From assembly GCA_002305995.1 (NCBI GenBank), contig DBRN01000012.1:62001-126000 (forward strand): DNA of 64,000 nucleotides, given 5' to 3'. The stretch comes from Atopobiaceae bacterium UBA1367 (GTDB taxonomy: Bacteria > Actinomycetota > Coriobacteriia > Coriobacteriales > Atopobiaceae). Position numbers and translations under genes: made by a program. Numbering within the stretch: position 1 is the stretch's first letter; each line of letters begins with the position of its first letter. This document shows, in pieces, positions 46,284-55,161 of this stretch. The notes beneath the pieces are model-generated. The model did not search any database. It saw only the letters and a program-made list of their open reading frames with translations, and was not told where the DNA came from.

Positions 46284-47474
46284 ATGGCCTTTACCAAGAA
46301 GACCGTCCGGGACATCGACGTCGCAGGCAAGAGGATCATCATGCGCGTCGACTTCAACGTTCCCCTCAAGGACGGCGTGGTGACCGACGACACGCGCGTG
46401 CGTGCCGCCATCCCCACCATCCAGTACCTCAAGGAGCAGGGCGCCGGCATCATCCTGATGTCGCATCTCGGTCGTCCCAAGGGCGACGGCCCCGAGCCCG
46501 CGCTCTCCCTCAAGCCAGCCGCCGACAAGCTTGCCGAGCTGACGGGCTACGACGTCAAGTTCGTCGATGACACCTACGGCGAGAAGGCCGCCGAGGCCTG
46601 CGCAGCCGTCCAGCCGGGTGACATCCTCGTCCTCGAGAACGTCCGCTTCCTCAAGGCCGAGAAGAAGAACGACCCCGAGGTCGCCAAGAAGCTCGCGTCC
46701 TACGCCGACATCTTCGTCCTCGACGCCTTCGGCACCGCACATCGCGCCCAGGGCTCGGTCGTGGGCCCGGCCGCCTACATCCCGGCGGTCGCAGGATTTC
46801 TCCTGGAGAAGGAGGTCGACACGCTCACCGGCATCTTCGCCGATCCCGCGCGTCCCTTCGTCGCCGTCGTCGGCGGCTCCAAGGTCTCCAGCAAGATCGG
46901 CGTCCTCGAGAACCTCATCGAGTCCGCCGACACCCTCATCATCGGTGGCGGCATGGCCTACACCTTCTTCCTGGCCAAGGGCTACACCGTGGGCACCTCC
47001 CTCAAGGAGCCCGACTGGATCGAGCGTGCCGGCGAGATGATGAGGGAGGCCGAGGGGAAGGGCTGCAAGATCCTGCTTCCCGTCGACAACGTGGTCGCCG
47101 ATCACTTCGGCGAGGACGCCGTGGGCGAGGTTGTCGCCTCCGATGCCATTCCCGACGATCGCATGGGCATGGACATCGGCCCCGAGACCGTCAAGCTGTA
47201 CTGTGACGCCGTCAGGGACGCGGCCACCGTGTTCTGGAACGGCCCCATGGGCGTCTTCGAGTTCGATCAGTTCGCCGCAGGCACCGAGGCCGTCGCCCGT
47301 GCCATCGGCGCCTCGGACTGCACGTCCATCATCGGCGGCGGCGACTCCGTCGCGGCCATCAATAAGTTCGGCCTGGCCGACCAGATGAGCTGGATCTCCA
47401 CCGGTGGTGGCGCTTCCATGGAGCTCGTCGAGGGCAAGGCCCTTCCTGGAGTGGAGGCGCTTCTCGATGCGTAA
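46284..47474 (+). CDS. pgk: Phosphoglycerate kinase
   Basis: A 396-residue enzyme. RVDFNVPLKDGVVTDDTRVR, LMSHLGRPKG, VVGGSKVSSKIGVLENLIES, FWNGPMGVFEFDQFAAGTEA and the GGGDSVAAINKFG segment are the expected motifs. ATG 46284 is chosen, with AAGGAG 8 bases upstream. It transfers phosphate from 1,3-bisphosphoglycerate to ADP. Its last codons overlap the tpiA start by 8 bases. Confidence 0.97.
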   Translation: MAFTKKTVRDIDVAGKRIIMRVDFNVPLKDGVVTDDTRVRAAIPTIQYLKEQGAGIILMSHLGRPKGDGPEPALSLKPAADKLAELTGYDVKFVDDTYGEKAAEACAAVQPGDILVLENVRFLKAEKKNDPEVAKKLASYADIFVLDAFGTAHRAQGSVVGPAAYIPAVAGFLLEKEVDTLTGIFADPARPFVAVVGGSKVSSKIGVLENLIESADTLIIGGGMAYTFFLAKGYTVGTSLKEPDWIERAGEMMREAEGKGCKILLPVDNVVADHFGEDAVGEVVASDAIPDDRMGMDIGPETVKLYCDAVRDAATVFWNGPMGVFEFDQFAAGTEAVARAIGASDCTSIIGGGDSVAAINKFGLADQMSWISTGGGASMELVEGKALPGVEALLDA

Positions 47475-48234
47475 GAGGATGATTGCTGGCAACTGGAAGA
47501 TGAACAAGACCTTCTCCGAGGCCGTCGTGCTGGCCGAGGGTCTGGCCCGCGAACTCGAGGGTGGCACCGGCGACGTCGACGTCGTCGTCGCCCCGCCCAC
47601 GATCAACCTGAAGGGTGTCGCCGAGGTCATCGAGAAGGAGGAGGCCCCGTTCGCCCTCTCCGCCCAGAACGCCTACTGGCAGGAGTCTGGCGCCTATACC
47701 GGCGAGACGGCCCCCAACATGCTCGAGGCCGTCGGGGCCACCCACTGCATCATCGGGCACTCCGAGCGCCGCGACTACTTCGGCGAGACCGACGAGGACA
47801 TCAACAAGAAGGCCAAGGCCCTCATGGCCCATGGCATCGTCCCCATCAGCTGCTGCGGCGAGTCCCTCGACATCCGTGAGGCGGGCACGCACGTGGCGTT
47901 CGTCGTCGATCAGATCAAGAAGGACACCGCAGGCCTCGAGATCACCGATCCCTCGAAGTACGTCATCGCCTACGAGCCCATCTGGGCCATCGGTACCGGC
48001 AAGACCGCCACGGCCGATGATGCGCAGGAGGTCTGTGGCGCCATCCGCGCGACTCTCGTCGAGATCTTCGGCGACGAGACCGCCGCAGGCATCCGCATCC
48101 TGTACGGTGGCTCCGCCAACCCAAGCAACATCGCCGGCTTCCTGGAGAAGGAGGACGTCGATGGCGCGCTCGTCGGTGGCGCCTCCCTGAAGGCCGACGG
48201 CTTCGCCGACATGGTGCGCTCTGCCATGGCGTAG
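47467..48234 (+). CDS. tpiA: Triose-phosphate isomerase
   Basis: A 255-residue TIM barrel. RKRMIAGNWKMNKT holds the catalytic Asn/Lys, IIGHSERRDYFGE the catalytic His, VIAYEPIWAIGTGKTA the catalytic Glu and loop 6, and YGGSANPSNIAGF the phosphate site. The start at 47467 lies inside the pgk end (8-base overlap); family alignment supports MRKR over the ATG at 47479. A perfect hairpin follows. Confidence 0.96.
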   Translation: MRKRMIAGNWKMNKTFSEAVVLAEGLARELEGGTGDVDVVVAPPTINLKGVAEVIEKEEAPFALSAQNAYWQESGAYTGETAPNMLEAVGATHCIIGHSERRDYFGETDEDINKKAKALMAHGIVPISCCGESLDIREAGTHVAFVVDQIKKDTAGLEITDPSKYVIAYEPIWAIGTGKTATADDAQEVCGAIRATLVEIFGDETAAGIRILYGGSANPSNIAGFLEKEDVDGALVGGASLKADGFADMVRSAMA

Positions 48235-48266
48235 GCCCCACGCACGCAGGTCAGCCTCTCACGGCA

Positions 48267-48294
48267 AGGGGCCCAGGCGCATGCCTGGGCCCCT
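48267..48294 (+). terminator. Hairpin after tpiA
   Basis: AGGGGCCCAGGC (48267-48278) and GCCTGGGCCCCT (48283-48294) form a perfect 12-bp stem with a GCAT loop. No T tract follows, so termination may need Rho, or the hairpin may serve 3'-end protection. Confidence 0.6.
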
Positions 48295-48389
48295 CCTCGC
48301 GCGACGGATGCGACCTGGAACCGGATGCGTGCCCAGCCGTCGGGCCGGGAACGTCGGGTCGAGGGCACATCACCCCCCTGCGGATTCGA

Positions 48390-48540
48390 TCATGAACCCA
48401 CCTCCAAAAGGTGGGTGTCCTCCTCGCTCGTTCCAGCTTCCTCAGCAACGGAGGATTCCTGTACTGGACACGAGATGTGGACTCCCTCGAAACGCTTGTC
48501 GGTTCACCCAGTTAGAACCGCAGGGGGATGACAACTCCAC
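48390..48540 (+). other. Structured intergenic segment, possible small RNA or leader
   Basis: ACCCACCT (from 48396) and AGGTGGGT form one hairpin with a CCAAA-type loop, and CGGTTC / GAACCG about 100 bases on form another. Between them the sequence is not coding-like. I could not match it to tRNA, SRP RNA, tmRNA or RNase P RNA landmarks. It may be an untranslated RNA or decayed sequence. Confidence 0.3.
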
Positions 48541-48570
48541 TATACGTGTGTCCCTTGCGGATACCAGACT

Positions 48571-48599
48571 TGACTTATGATCCCAGACCGCAAACAATC
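48571..48599 (+). promoter_or_regulatory. Putative promoter of the WecA/TagO-type gene
   Basis: TTGACT (48571-48576), 17 bases, AACAAT (48594-48599) is an acceptable -35/-10 pair about 55 bases ahead of the start codon at 48653. Confidence 0.5.
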
Positions 48600-48652
48600 A
48601 TATGATGTGGCTTTGGCGCTCGAGCCGAATGATTGTTGGGGGGCACGCGGAG

Positions 48653-49855
48653 ATGGAACGGCAGTGGGTGGCCTACCTGTGTCTCTTTGCGGCGGCACTG
48701 CTGGCATCCGTGCTCATGACGCCCGTGGCCGCGCGGGTCGCCCGGAGGTTCGATGCGATCGACTATCCCGACAGACGCCGCATCAATCGCTCGCCGATTC
48801 CCCGCATGGGTGGCATAGCGATCTTCTCCGGCATTCTCGCCATGCTCCTGGCCAGGTATCTCGGCTCTCGCTACCTGGGCTGGCTGATGGTGTTCGTGCC
48901 CTCGCCGCACCTGAGGGATGTCGACTACCCCCTGCTCGGCCTCGCCTTCGTCATCATCTTCCTCACGGGCCTCGTCGACGACTGCTGCTCGCTCTCGCCC
49001 AGGCAGAAGCTGTTCGGACAGGTGGCGGCGGCGTGCGTCGCGGTCGCCGGCGGCCTGGTCATAGGCGATGTCGTCAACCCCTTCGAGGTCGCCAGCCTCC
49101 TCCACGTGGGCTGGCTCACCTATCCGGTGACGGTGCTCTACCTCGTCGCCTACGTCAACATCTTCAACCTGATCGACGGCCTCGACGGCCTGGCGTCAGG
49201 CATCGCGTTCATAGCGAGCATGACCCTGTTCGTGCTCTCGCTTCTGCGCGGACAGGTCGATGCCGCCTCGCTGGCCATCGCGATCGCGGGCTCGGCCCTC
49301 GGCTTCTTGCGCTTCAACTTCCACCCGGCGTCGATCTTCCTGGGGGACTCCGGGTCGCTGCTGCTGGGCTTCTCCCTCGCGACCGTCTCGCTGCTGTCGG
49401 TCACGCGCATCTCGAGCCTGACGACCATCCTCGTGCCGCTGGTCGTCGCCGGCATCCCCATCATCGACACCCTGTCGGCCATCGTGCGTCGTCGCCGAGC
49501 CCACGTGAGCGTGGGCCAGGCCGATCGCGGCCACATCCACCATCGCCTGCTCGACGAGGGCTTCGACCAGCGCCAGACGGTCCTGGTCATCTATGCCTGG
49601 ACGGTGATGCTGAGCGTGGGCGCCATCGTCCTGACGCAGATCGCGCCCATCCCGCGCATCACCGTCTTCATGCTGCTCGTCGCCGCCTCCGGCCTCTTCG
49701 CCGCGAAGCTGAGGCTGTTCAGCCCGGTGCTGCTGCACCACTACAATCCCCGCACCGGCCACGACGAGATCATCACGCCCCAGGATCCCGCCTTCGAGAA
49801 GGAGGAGGCTCGCTTCGAGCAGGAGCACAACGCGCGTGTGCCCTTCCGGAAGTAG
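48653..49855 (+). CDS. MraY/WecA/TagO-family undecaprenyl-phosphate sugar-1-phosphate transferase
   Basis: A 400-residue polytopic protein with about 11 membrane helices. RRINRSPIPRMGGIAIFSG, LTGLVDDCCSLSPRQKLFGQ with the Asp-rich motif, NIFNLIDGLDGLASG, FLGDSGSLLLGFSLA and the basic ADRGHIHHRLLDEGF loop are the family active-site motifs; HIHH marks the WecA/TagO (UDP-GlcNAc) branch rather than MraY. It would link GlcNAc-1-P to undecaprenyl phosphate to begin teichoic-acid or polysaccharide synthesis. The last 50 residues form an acidic cytoplasmic tail. ATG 48653 follows CGGAG; an upstream in-frame ATG at 48602 is less likely. Confidence 0.88.
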   Translation: MERQWVAYLCLFAAALLASVLMTPVAARVARRFDAIDYPDRRRINRSPIPRMGGIAIFSGILAMLLARYLGSRYLGWLMVFVPSPHLRDVDYPLLGLAFVIIFLTGLVDDCCSLSPRQKLFGQVAAACVAVAGGLVIGDVVNPFEVASLLHVGWLTYPVTVLYLVAYVNIFNLIDGLDGLASGIAFIASMTLFVLSLLRGQVDAASLAIAIAGSALGFLRFNFHPASIFLGDSGSLLLGFSLATVSLLSVTRISSLTTILVPLVVAGIPIIDTLSAIVRRRRAHVSVGQADRGHIHHRLLDEGFDQRQTVLVIYAWTVMLSVGAIVLTQIAPIPRITVFMLLVAASGLFAAKLRLFSPVLLHHYNPRTGHDEIITPQDPAFEKEEARFEQEHNARVPFRK

Positions 49856-49863
49856 CCGCACCC

Positions 49864-50826
49864 ATGGACGTGGGTCTTGACGCATACGACTCCTGCACGC
49901 TCTGCCCACGCCGCTGCGGCGTCGCGCGCTCGGAAGGGCGCCCCGGAGCCTGCGGGGCGACCTCGGCACTGCGCGTCGCACGGGCTGCCCTCCACCTCTG
50001 GGAGGAGCCGCCCATCTCCGGCGAGAGGGGATCGGGTGCCATCTTCTTCTCGGGCTGCCCGCTGCACTGCGCGTTCTGCCAGAACCATGAGATCTCACAG
50101 GGCCGCTGCGGCCTTGAGGTCAGCACCTCCCGCCTCGCCCAGATGATGATGGAGCTGCAGGGGCAGGGAGCCCTCAACATCAACCTCGTGACGCCCCTGC
50201 ACTACGCCCCGCATGTCCGCGACGCCGTCCTGATGGCACGCGGGGCGGGGCTTTCGCTGCCCGTCGTGTGCAACACCTCGGGCTACGAGCGCGCAGGGCT
50301 GGTCGACGCGATGGCCGATGTCGTCGACGTCTGGCTTACCGACTTCAAGTACGCGTCTCCCACCCTGGCGGGACGCCTCTCCGGCGCACCCGACTACCCG
50401 GAGGTGGCTGAGCGGGCGCTTGCGGCCATGCTTGCCTCCCTGCGGCAGGGAGGCGGCACCTTCGTGGCCGACGACGGCGCCATGCGGCGGGGCATCATCG
50501 TGAGGCACCTCGTTCTCCCAGGGCAGGTCGACGACTCGCTGGCGGTGCTCGAGCGCGTCTGGCGGCTCTGCGGCAACGAGGTGGGCCTGTCGGTCATGAA
50601 CCAGTACACGCCCAACGAGCGGTGCCGTGCCGCCGGGGGGCCGCTTGCCCGCCCGCTGCGCGACGACGAGTACGAGACGGTGCTCGACCATGCCGACGCC
50701 CTCGGGTTCGAGAGCCTATGGTGGCAGCAGGGGGGCACGGTGTCGGAGAGCTTCGTTCCCGCCTTCGATGCGACGGGGGTCAGGGGTCCCGAGCTCGTTG
50801 GCGTCTCGGGTGCCCAGCGGCTATAG
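49864..50826 (+). CDS. Radical SAM protein, PflX/COG1313-like
   Basis: A 320-residue protein. An N-terminal CTLCPRRCGVARSEGRPGAC Cys cluster precedes the radical SAM motif CPLHCAFCQNHEIS (CX3CX2C). INLVTPLHYAPHVRDAVL and VDVWLTDFKYASPTLAGRLS are typical of COG1313 proteins related to pyruvate formate-lyase activases. The substrate is unknown. It begins 8 bases after the WecA-like gene; the frame stays open far upstream but runs over that gene. Confidence 0.82.
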   Translation: MDVGLDAYDSCTLCPRRCGVARSEGRPGACGATSALRVARAALHLWEEPPISGERGSGAIFFSGCPLHCAFCQNHEISQGRCGLEVSTSRLAQMMMELQGQGALNINLVTPLHYAPHVRDAVLMARGAGLSLPVVCNTSGYERAGLVDAMADVVDVWLTDFKYASPTLAGRLSGAPDYPEVAERALAAMLASLRQGGGTFVADDGAMRRGIIVRHLVLPGQVDDSLAVLERVWRLCGNEVGLSVMNQYTPNERCRAAGGPLARPLRDDEYETVLDHADALGFESLWWQQGGTVSESFVPAFDATGVRGPELVGVSGAQRL

Positions 50827-50870
50827 TTTGGATGAGCGCGCCCCTGCGGCGCCTGGCGAAGGGAAGACAC

Positions 50871-51212
50871 ATGTCCGACGAAGCGCTGCCCCTGAGCGAG
50901 GAGGAGCGTGCCGAGCTCGAGGCGCTCCGCGCCGAGCGGGACGCCCGCAGGCAGGCTGCCCGCGAGCGGGAGGAGCTGGAGGCCCTGCGCGCACAGGGCG
51001 GCCGTCCCGCCGCGCGTCGGCCTGTGGCATCAGGTGCGTCCCGGCGGGCGGAGGCGGCCGAGGACGCCCGCATCCGCGAGGCGCGCGAGCGCGGGGCGAG
51101 GCTGATGGAGCCCGACGAGGACCTGCGCATGCCCGTGGGCCAGAAGGTCGTCCTGGGCGTCCTGGTGGCATTGGTCGTCCTCGTGGTCGCCTTCTCCCTT
51201 CTGATCCAGTAG
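50871..51212 (+). CDS. Small tail-anchored charged protein
   Basis: A 113-residue protein. Residues 1-80 are very rich in Glu, Arg and Ala with coiled-coil heptads (LSEEERAELEALRAERDARR), and residues 91-113 form a single C-terminal membrane helix (GVLVALVVLVVAFSLLIQ). The topology suggests a cytoplasmic coiled coil anchored at its tail. AAGGGAAGACAC precedes ATG 50871. I do not recognise a family; it lies between a radical SAM gene and pncB with no clear link to either. Confidence 0.65.
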   Translation: MSDEALPLSEEERAELEALRAERDARRQAAREREELEALRAQGGRPAARRPVASGASRRAEAAEDARIREARERGARLMEPDEDLRMPVGQKVVLGVLVALVVLVVAFSLLIQ

Positions 51213-51278
51213 CATCCTGATGGGCATGATGGCACACGTCCAGAGCACGTCGCCAGCGTGCGGCGAGAGGAGCACCCT

Positions 51279-52772
51279 ATGGCACTGACCGACATCACGC
51301 GTCCCTCCGACGTGGCACTCAACACCGACCTGTACGAGCTGACGATGGCCCAGGGGTATTGGGAGTCCGGCATGGTCGACGGGGAGGGCTGCTTCAACGT
51401 CTTCTTCCGCGACGCTCCCTTCGACGGCGGCTACGGCATCGCGTGCGGCATGGGCCAGGTCGCGGACCTCGTGGAGAACTTCGTGTATGATGACGAGTCG
51501 ATCGCATACCTTGCGGGCATCCAGGCCCCCGGCGGCGGTGCCATGTTCAAGGAGGGCTTCCTCGACTACCTCCGCGCCTTCCGCATGCGCGTGGACGTGT
51601 GGGCGATCCCCGAGGGGGAGCTCGCCTTCCCGCGCGAGCCCATGGTGCGCGTGCAGGGTCCCCTCATCGACTGCCAGCTGATCGAGACCGCCCTGCTCAA
51701 CCTGGTCAACTTCCAGACGCTGGTCGCCACCAAGACGGCCCGTGTGGTGCACGCCGCAGAGGGGCATCCGGTGTCCGACTTCGGCCTGCGCAGGGCCCAG
51801 GGCCCTGACGGTGGCCTGGCGGTGGCCCGCGCCTCCTATGTCGGTGGCGCCTCGTCCACCTCCAACGTGCTTGCGGGCAAGATCTATGGCATCCCCGTCT
51901 TTGGCACGCACGCGCACTCCTGGGTCATGTCGTTTCCCACCGAGCTCGACGCCTTTCGTGCCTTCGCCGCGTCGAGCCCCAAGAACTGCGTGCTGCTGCT
52001 CGACACCTACGACGTGCGCCAGGGCATCAGGAACGCCATCACGGTGGCACAGGAGATGGAGGGGCGCGGAGAGCGTCTCGCGGCCGTGCGCCTGGACTCC
52101 GGCGACCTCGCCCGTCTCTCCAAGGAGGCCCGCGCCGCCTTCGACGAGGCAGGTCTCCCGTACGTGAGGATCTCGGTCTCCAACGACCTCGACGAGTACA
52201 CCATCCAGTCGCTCTTCGCCCAGGGCGCTCCCATCGACTCGTTCGGCGTGGGGACCAAGTTGGCGACCTGTGACCCCCAGCCCTCCCTCGGGGGCGTGTA
52301 CAAGCTCTCCGCCACGCGTGCGACGCCCGCAGACCCGTGGGATCCCGTCATCAAGCTGTCCGAGCAGGCCTACAAGCGCACCATCCCCGGCGTGCAGGGC
52401 ATCCGCCGCTACTACGACGCCGCCGGCGTTCCCGTCGGCGACATGATCGTGGACGATGCGGTGGACAGCGGCGACGCGGGTTCCATGGTCGACGTGCTCG
52501 ACGAGCTGACGTCCTACGACCTGTCGGGCGCGACGCCGACCGAGCTCCTGGTCAAGCTGGTGGAGGACGGCCATGGGATGGGCGCGCCCGAGCCCATCGA
52601 GGTGGCCAAGGCCCGCTGCCGCGAGGCGGTCATGCACCTCGATCCCGCGACCAAGCGGTTCCTCAACCCCCAGACCTATCCCGTGGGCCTCGAGCGCGGG
52701 CTTGCTCGCCTGCGCAACGAGCTTGCCCTCGAGGAGGCCAAGGGCTCGGGACGGCGCGCACGTCGGGACTAG
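51279..52772 (+). CDS. pncB: Nicotinate phosphoribosyltransferase
   Basis: A 497-residue enzyme of the longer Gram-positive PncB type. NTDLYELTMAQGYWESGM at the start, the FGLRRAQGPDGGLAVARASY segment around the catalytic region, GTHAHSWVMSFPTELDAFRA (phosphorylated-His region) and AVRLDSGDLARLSKEARAAF with FGVGTKLATC are family motifs. It makes nicotinate mononucleotide from nicotinate and PRPP for NAD salvage. GAGAGGAG lies 6 bases before ATG 51279. Confidence 0.93.
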   Translation: MALTDITRPSDVALNTDLYELTMAQGYWESGMVDGEGCFNVFFRDAPFDGGYGIACGMGQVADLVENFVYDDESIAYLAGIQAPGGGAMFKEGFLDYLRAFRMRVDVWAIPEGELAFPREPMVRVQGPLIDCQLIETALLNLVNFQTLVATKTARVVHAAEGHPVSDFGLRRAQGPDGGLAVARASYVGGASSTSNVLAGKIYGIPVFGTHAHSWVMSFPTELDAFRAFAASSPKNCVLLLDTYDVRQGIRNAITVAQEMEGRGERLAAVRLDSGDLARLSKEARAAFDEAGLPYVRISVSNDLDEYTIQSLFAQGAPIDSFGVGTKLATCDPQPSLGGVYKLSATRATPADPWDPVIKLSEQAYKRTIPGVQGIRRYYDAAGVPVGDMIVDDAVDSGDAGSMVDVLDELTSYDLSGATPTELLVKLVEDGHGMGAPEPIEVAKARCREAVMHLDPATKRFLNPQTYPVGLERGLARLRNELALEEAKGSGRRARRD

Positions 52773-53133
52773 CCCGACCAAGAGTCAGGCGTCGCCTCGC
52801 TGCCACCCCACCCACCATGGGCGTGGCGCGGGCCTGCGCGGGATGAGCCGACGTATGCCCCCACCACCTTCGAGGGGCATGGCGCTCACGATCCGCTCGC
52901 GCTGGGCACACCTCCAGCAAGCAGTGCGGACGAGATGCGACTGTGACACTGCCTGCGGGTGGCTGTCATCCCCCTTGCAGGCAGTGGGGACGAATCGGTG
53001 GAGTGTGCCGGGAGCCGCTGCCAACGGTTGCCATCTTTGCTACACTCGACAACATTGCGCGCCGCCTCGCGACGGCGTGCCGCACCGTAGTGTCAGGCCA
53101 GGTGAACGCGAGAGAGTAGAAGGGGTCTTGAGC
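52773..53133 (+). other. argS leader region with stem and 60-bp-spaced direct repeat
   Basis: The 361-base gap holds CACTGCCTGC (52947-52956) and GCAGGCAGTG (52977-52986), a perfect 10-bp stem, plus a near-identical direct repeat GCAGTG(C/G)GGACGA at 52921 and 52981, exactly 60 bases apart. TACACT near 53040 could be a -10. I looked for a T-box consensus and did not find it. No gene is present. Confidence 0.45.
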
Positions 53134-54978
53134 ATGCCCGAGACGATCGAGGAGCTTGTGCGCAGGGCGATCGCCGCCGCGCAGGCAGCAGGGGATCTAC
53201 CGGAGTTCGAGGTCAAGGACTGTGGCATCGAGCGACCGGCCGATTCCGGCAACGGCGACTGGACGTCGACGGTTGCCATGCGATCCGCGCGTCTCGCCCG
53301 CATGGCCCCCGCACGGATCGCCGCCGCCATCGTGGCGCACGTGCCCGAGAGCGGCTCCGTCTCCAAGGTCGAGGTGGCCGGCCCCGGCTTCATCAACTTC
53401 TACCTCAACTCCGCGGCCAACAACGAGGTCTTCCGCACCGTCATCGAGGCGGGAGAGAACTGGGGCAAGGTCAACGTGGGGGACGGGCTGCGCATGCAGG
53501 TCGAGTTCATCTCCGCCAACCCCACGGGTCCCCTGCACGTCGGCCATGGCCGCTGGGCCGCGATCGGCGACTCGCTCTGCAACGTGCTCGAGCACGCCGG
53601 CTTCGACGTGCAGCGCGAGTACTACATCAACGACCACGGCTCGCAGATGGACGTCTTCGGCCAGTCCGTGGCGATGCGCTACCTGCAGATCGACCAGATC
53701 GTGAAGGCCGATGGCGCAGATGTCGCCACCGCCGTCGCCAGGCTGCTCGCGGACCGCGCGGCCTACGTCGACGACGAGCTCGACGAGAGGCCTGAGACCC
53801 ATCCGTTCATGGACGCCTTCAACGAGGTCCTGGGCGGCAACTCCTACGGCGGTGACTACATCGTCGACATCGCCGGGCGCTTCTACGAGACCGACGGCGA
53901 CAGGTGGGTGGGCGAGCCGGCCGAGGTGCGCGACCCCGCGTTCCGCGAACGCTCCTACCAGGACATGCTCGACCAGATCAAGGCCACCTGCCATCAGGTG
54001 CGCTGCGACTTCGACGAGTGGCGCTCCGAGCGCAGCTTCTACGTGCCCGACGAGACGGGCGTCTCCTACATCGACAGGACCTTCCAGATGCTCGAGGCGA
54101 AAGGGCTGCTCTATCGCACCGACGACGGCGCCCTGTGGTTCAAGTCGACCGACTTCGGCGATGACAAGGACCGCGTGCTCATCAAGAGCAACGGCGAGTA
54201 CACCTACTTCGCCTCCGATGTCGCCTACTGCTGGAAGAAGTTCGAGATCGTCGACTACGAGATCAACATCTGGGGCGCAGACCACCACGGCTACATCAAG
54301 CGCGTCCAGTCGGTCGCCGACGCCATGGGCCATCCCGGCAAGTACGAGATCCTCCTCGGGCAGTTCGTCAACCTGCTGCGCAATGGCGAGCCGGTGCGCA
54401 TGTCCAAGCGTCGCGGCACCATGATCAGCTTCCAGGAGCTCATCGACGAGGCCGGCGTCGACGCCACCCGCTACACCCTCATCAGCCGCTCGTCCAACCA
54501 GACCATCGACTTCGACATCGAGGCCGTCAAGAAGCAGGACAACAGCAACCCCGTGTACTACGTGCAGTACGCGCATGCCCGCATCTGCTCGCTGCTGCGT
54601 CGCGCCGTCGGCCTGAGCGAGGAGCAGGCCGCCGAGCTGGGCATGGATGCTGTCGCGCGCCAGGCCATCGGTGACGACTACGACCTGTCGCTGCTCACCG
54701 ACCCAACCGAGCTCGCCCTCTCGCGCAAGCTCTCCGAGTTCCCCGACCTCATCGCCGGCTGCGCCCGCGATCGCGCCCCGTTCCGCATCACGCACTTCTG
54801 CGAGGAGCTTGCCAGCTCCTACCACAGCTTCTACCACGACTGCCAGGTGCTCCCGGGCGTCGGGCGCCCCCTCGACGAGGGCCTCTCCCGCGCTCGCCTC
54901 GCGGCCTGCAACGCGGTGCGCGTGAACCTGGCGATCGCGCTCAGGCTGATCGGCGTCTCCGCACCGGCCTCCATGTAG
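53134..54978 (+). CDS. argS: Arginyl-tRNA synthetase
   Basis: A 614-residue class I synthetase. The N-terminal Add domain leads into VEFISANPTGPLHVGHGRWA, with HVGH as the HIGH motif, NDHGSQMDVFGQS, and the KMSKS-equivalent VRMSKRRGTMISFQELID. The C-terminal DALR anticodon-binding domain runs from about residue 490 and ends RVNLAIALRLIGVSAPASM. It charges tRNA-Arg. ATG 53134 follows the AGTAGAAGGGG stretch. A hairpin lies 8 bases after the stop. Confidence 0.96.
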   Translation: MPETIEELVRRAIAAAQAAGDLPEFEVKDCGIERPADSGNGDWTSTVAMRSARLARMAPARIAAAIVAHVPESGSVSKVEVAGPGFINFYLNSAANNEVFRTVIEAGENWGKVNVGDGLRMQVEFISANPTGPLHVGHGRWAAIGDSLCNVLEHAGFDVQREYYINDHGSQMDVFGQSVAMRYLQIDQIVKADGADVATAVARLLADRAAYVDDELDERPETHPFMDAFNEVLGGNSYGGDYIVDIAGRFYETDGDRWVGEPAEVRDPAFRERSYQDMLDQIKATCHQVRCDFDEWRSERSFYVPDETGVSYIDRTFQMLEAKGLLYRTDDGALWFKSTDFGDDKDRVLIKSNGEYTYFASDVAYCWKKFEIVDYEINIWGADHHGYIKRVQSVADAMGHPGKYEILLGQFVNLLRNGEPVRMSKRRGTMISFQELIDEAGVDATRYTLISRSSNQTIDFDIEAVKKQDNSNPVYYVQYAHARICSLLRRAVGLSEEQAAELGMDAVARQAIGDDYDLSLLTDPTELALSRKLSEFPDLIAGCARDRAPFRITHFCEELASSYHSFYHDCQVLPGVGRPLDEGLSRARLAACNAVRVNLAIALRLIGVSAPASM

Positions 54979-54985
54979 GTGCGCG

Positions 54986-55019
54986 GGCGACCCCGGCAGC
55001 TCAGCCCGTCGGGGTCGCC
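54986..55019 (+). terminator. Hairpin after argS
   Basis: GGCGACCCCG (54986-54995) pairs with CGGGGTCGCC (55010-55019) around a 14-base loop. No T tract follows, so Rho dependence or a 3'-protective role is possible. Confidence 0.55.
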
Positions 55020-55161
55020 TCGAGCTGGTTTCGGTCACGTGAATTCGTGCGGTCTCCCGCGGCACCCCCCTTTTGTTGGCGCTACCTTACATTCAGGGGA
55101 GTTGCCGGTGTCACGGCTCCCTCCCTGATGGCATGGACAGTCTTCGACTCCCAGGAGCGCC

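Noticed and set aside
48390..48540. SRP RNA or tRNA gene
   Set aside because: No GGTCAGG-type SRP loop, no cloverleaf and no CCA-adjacent acceptor stem could be found; the GGTTC hairpin alone is not enough.
52773..53133. T-box riboswitch before argS
   Set aside because: The conserved T-box sequence and specifier layout are missing.
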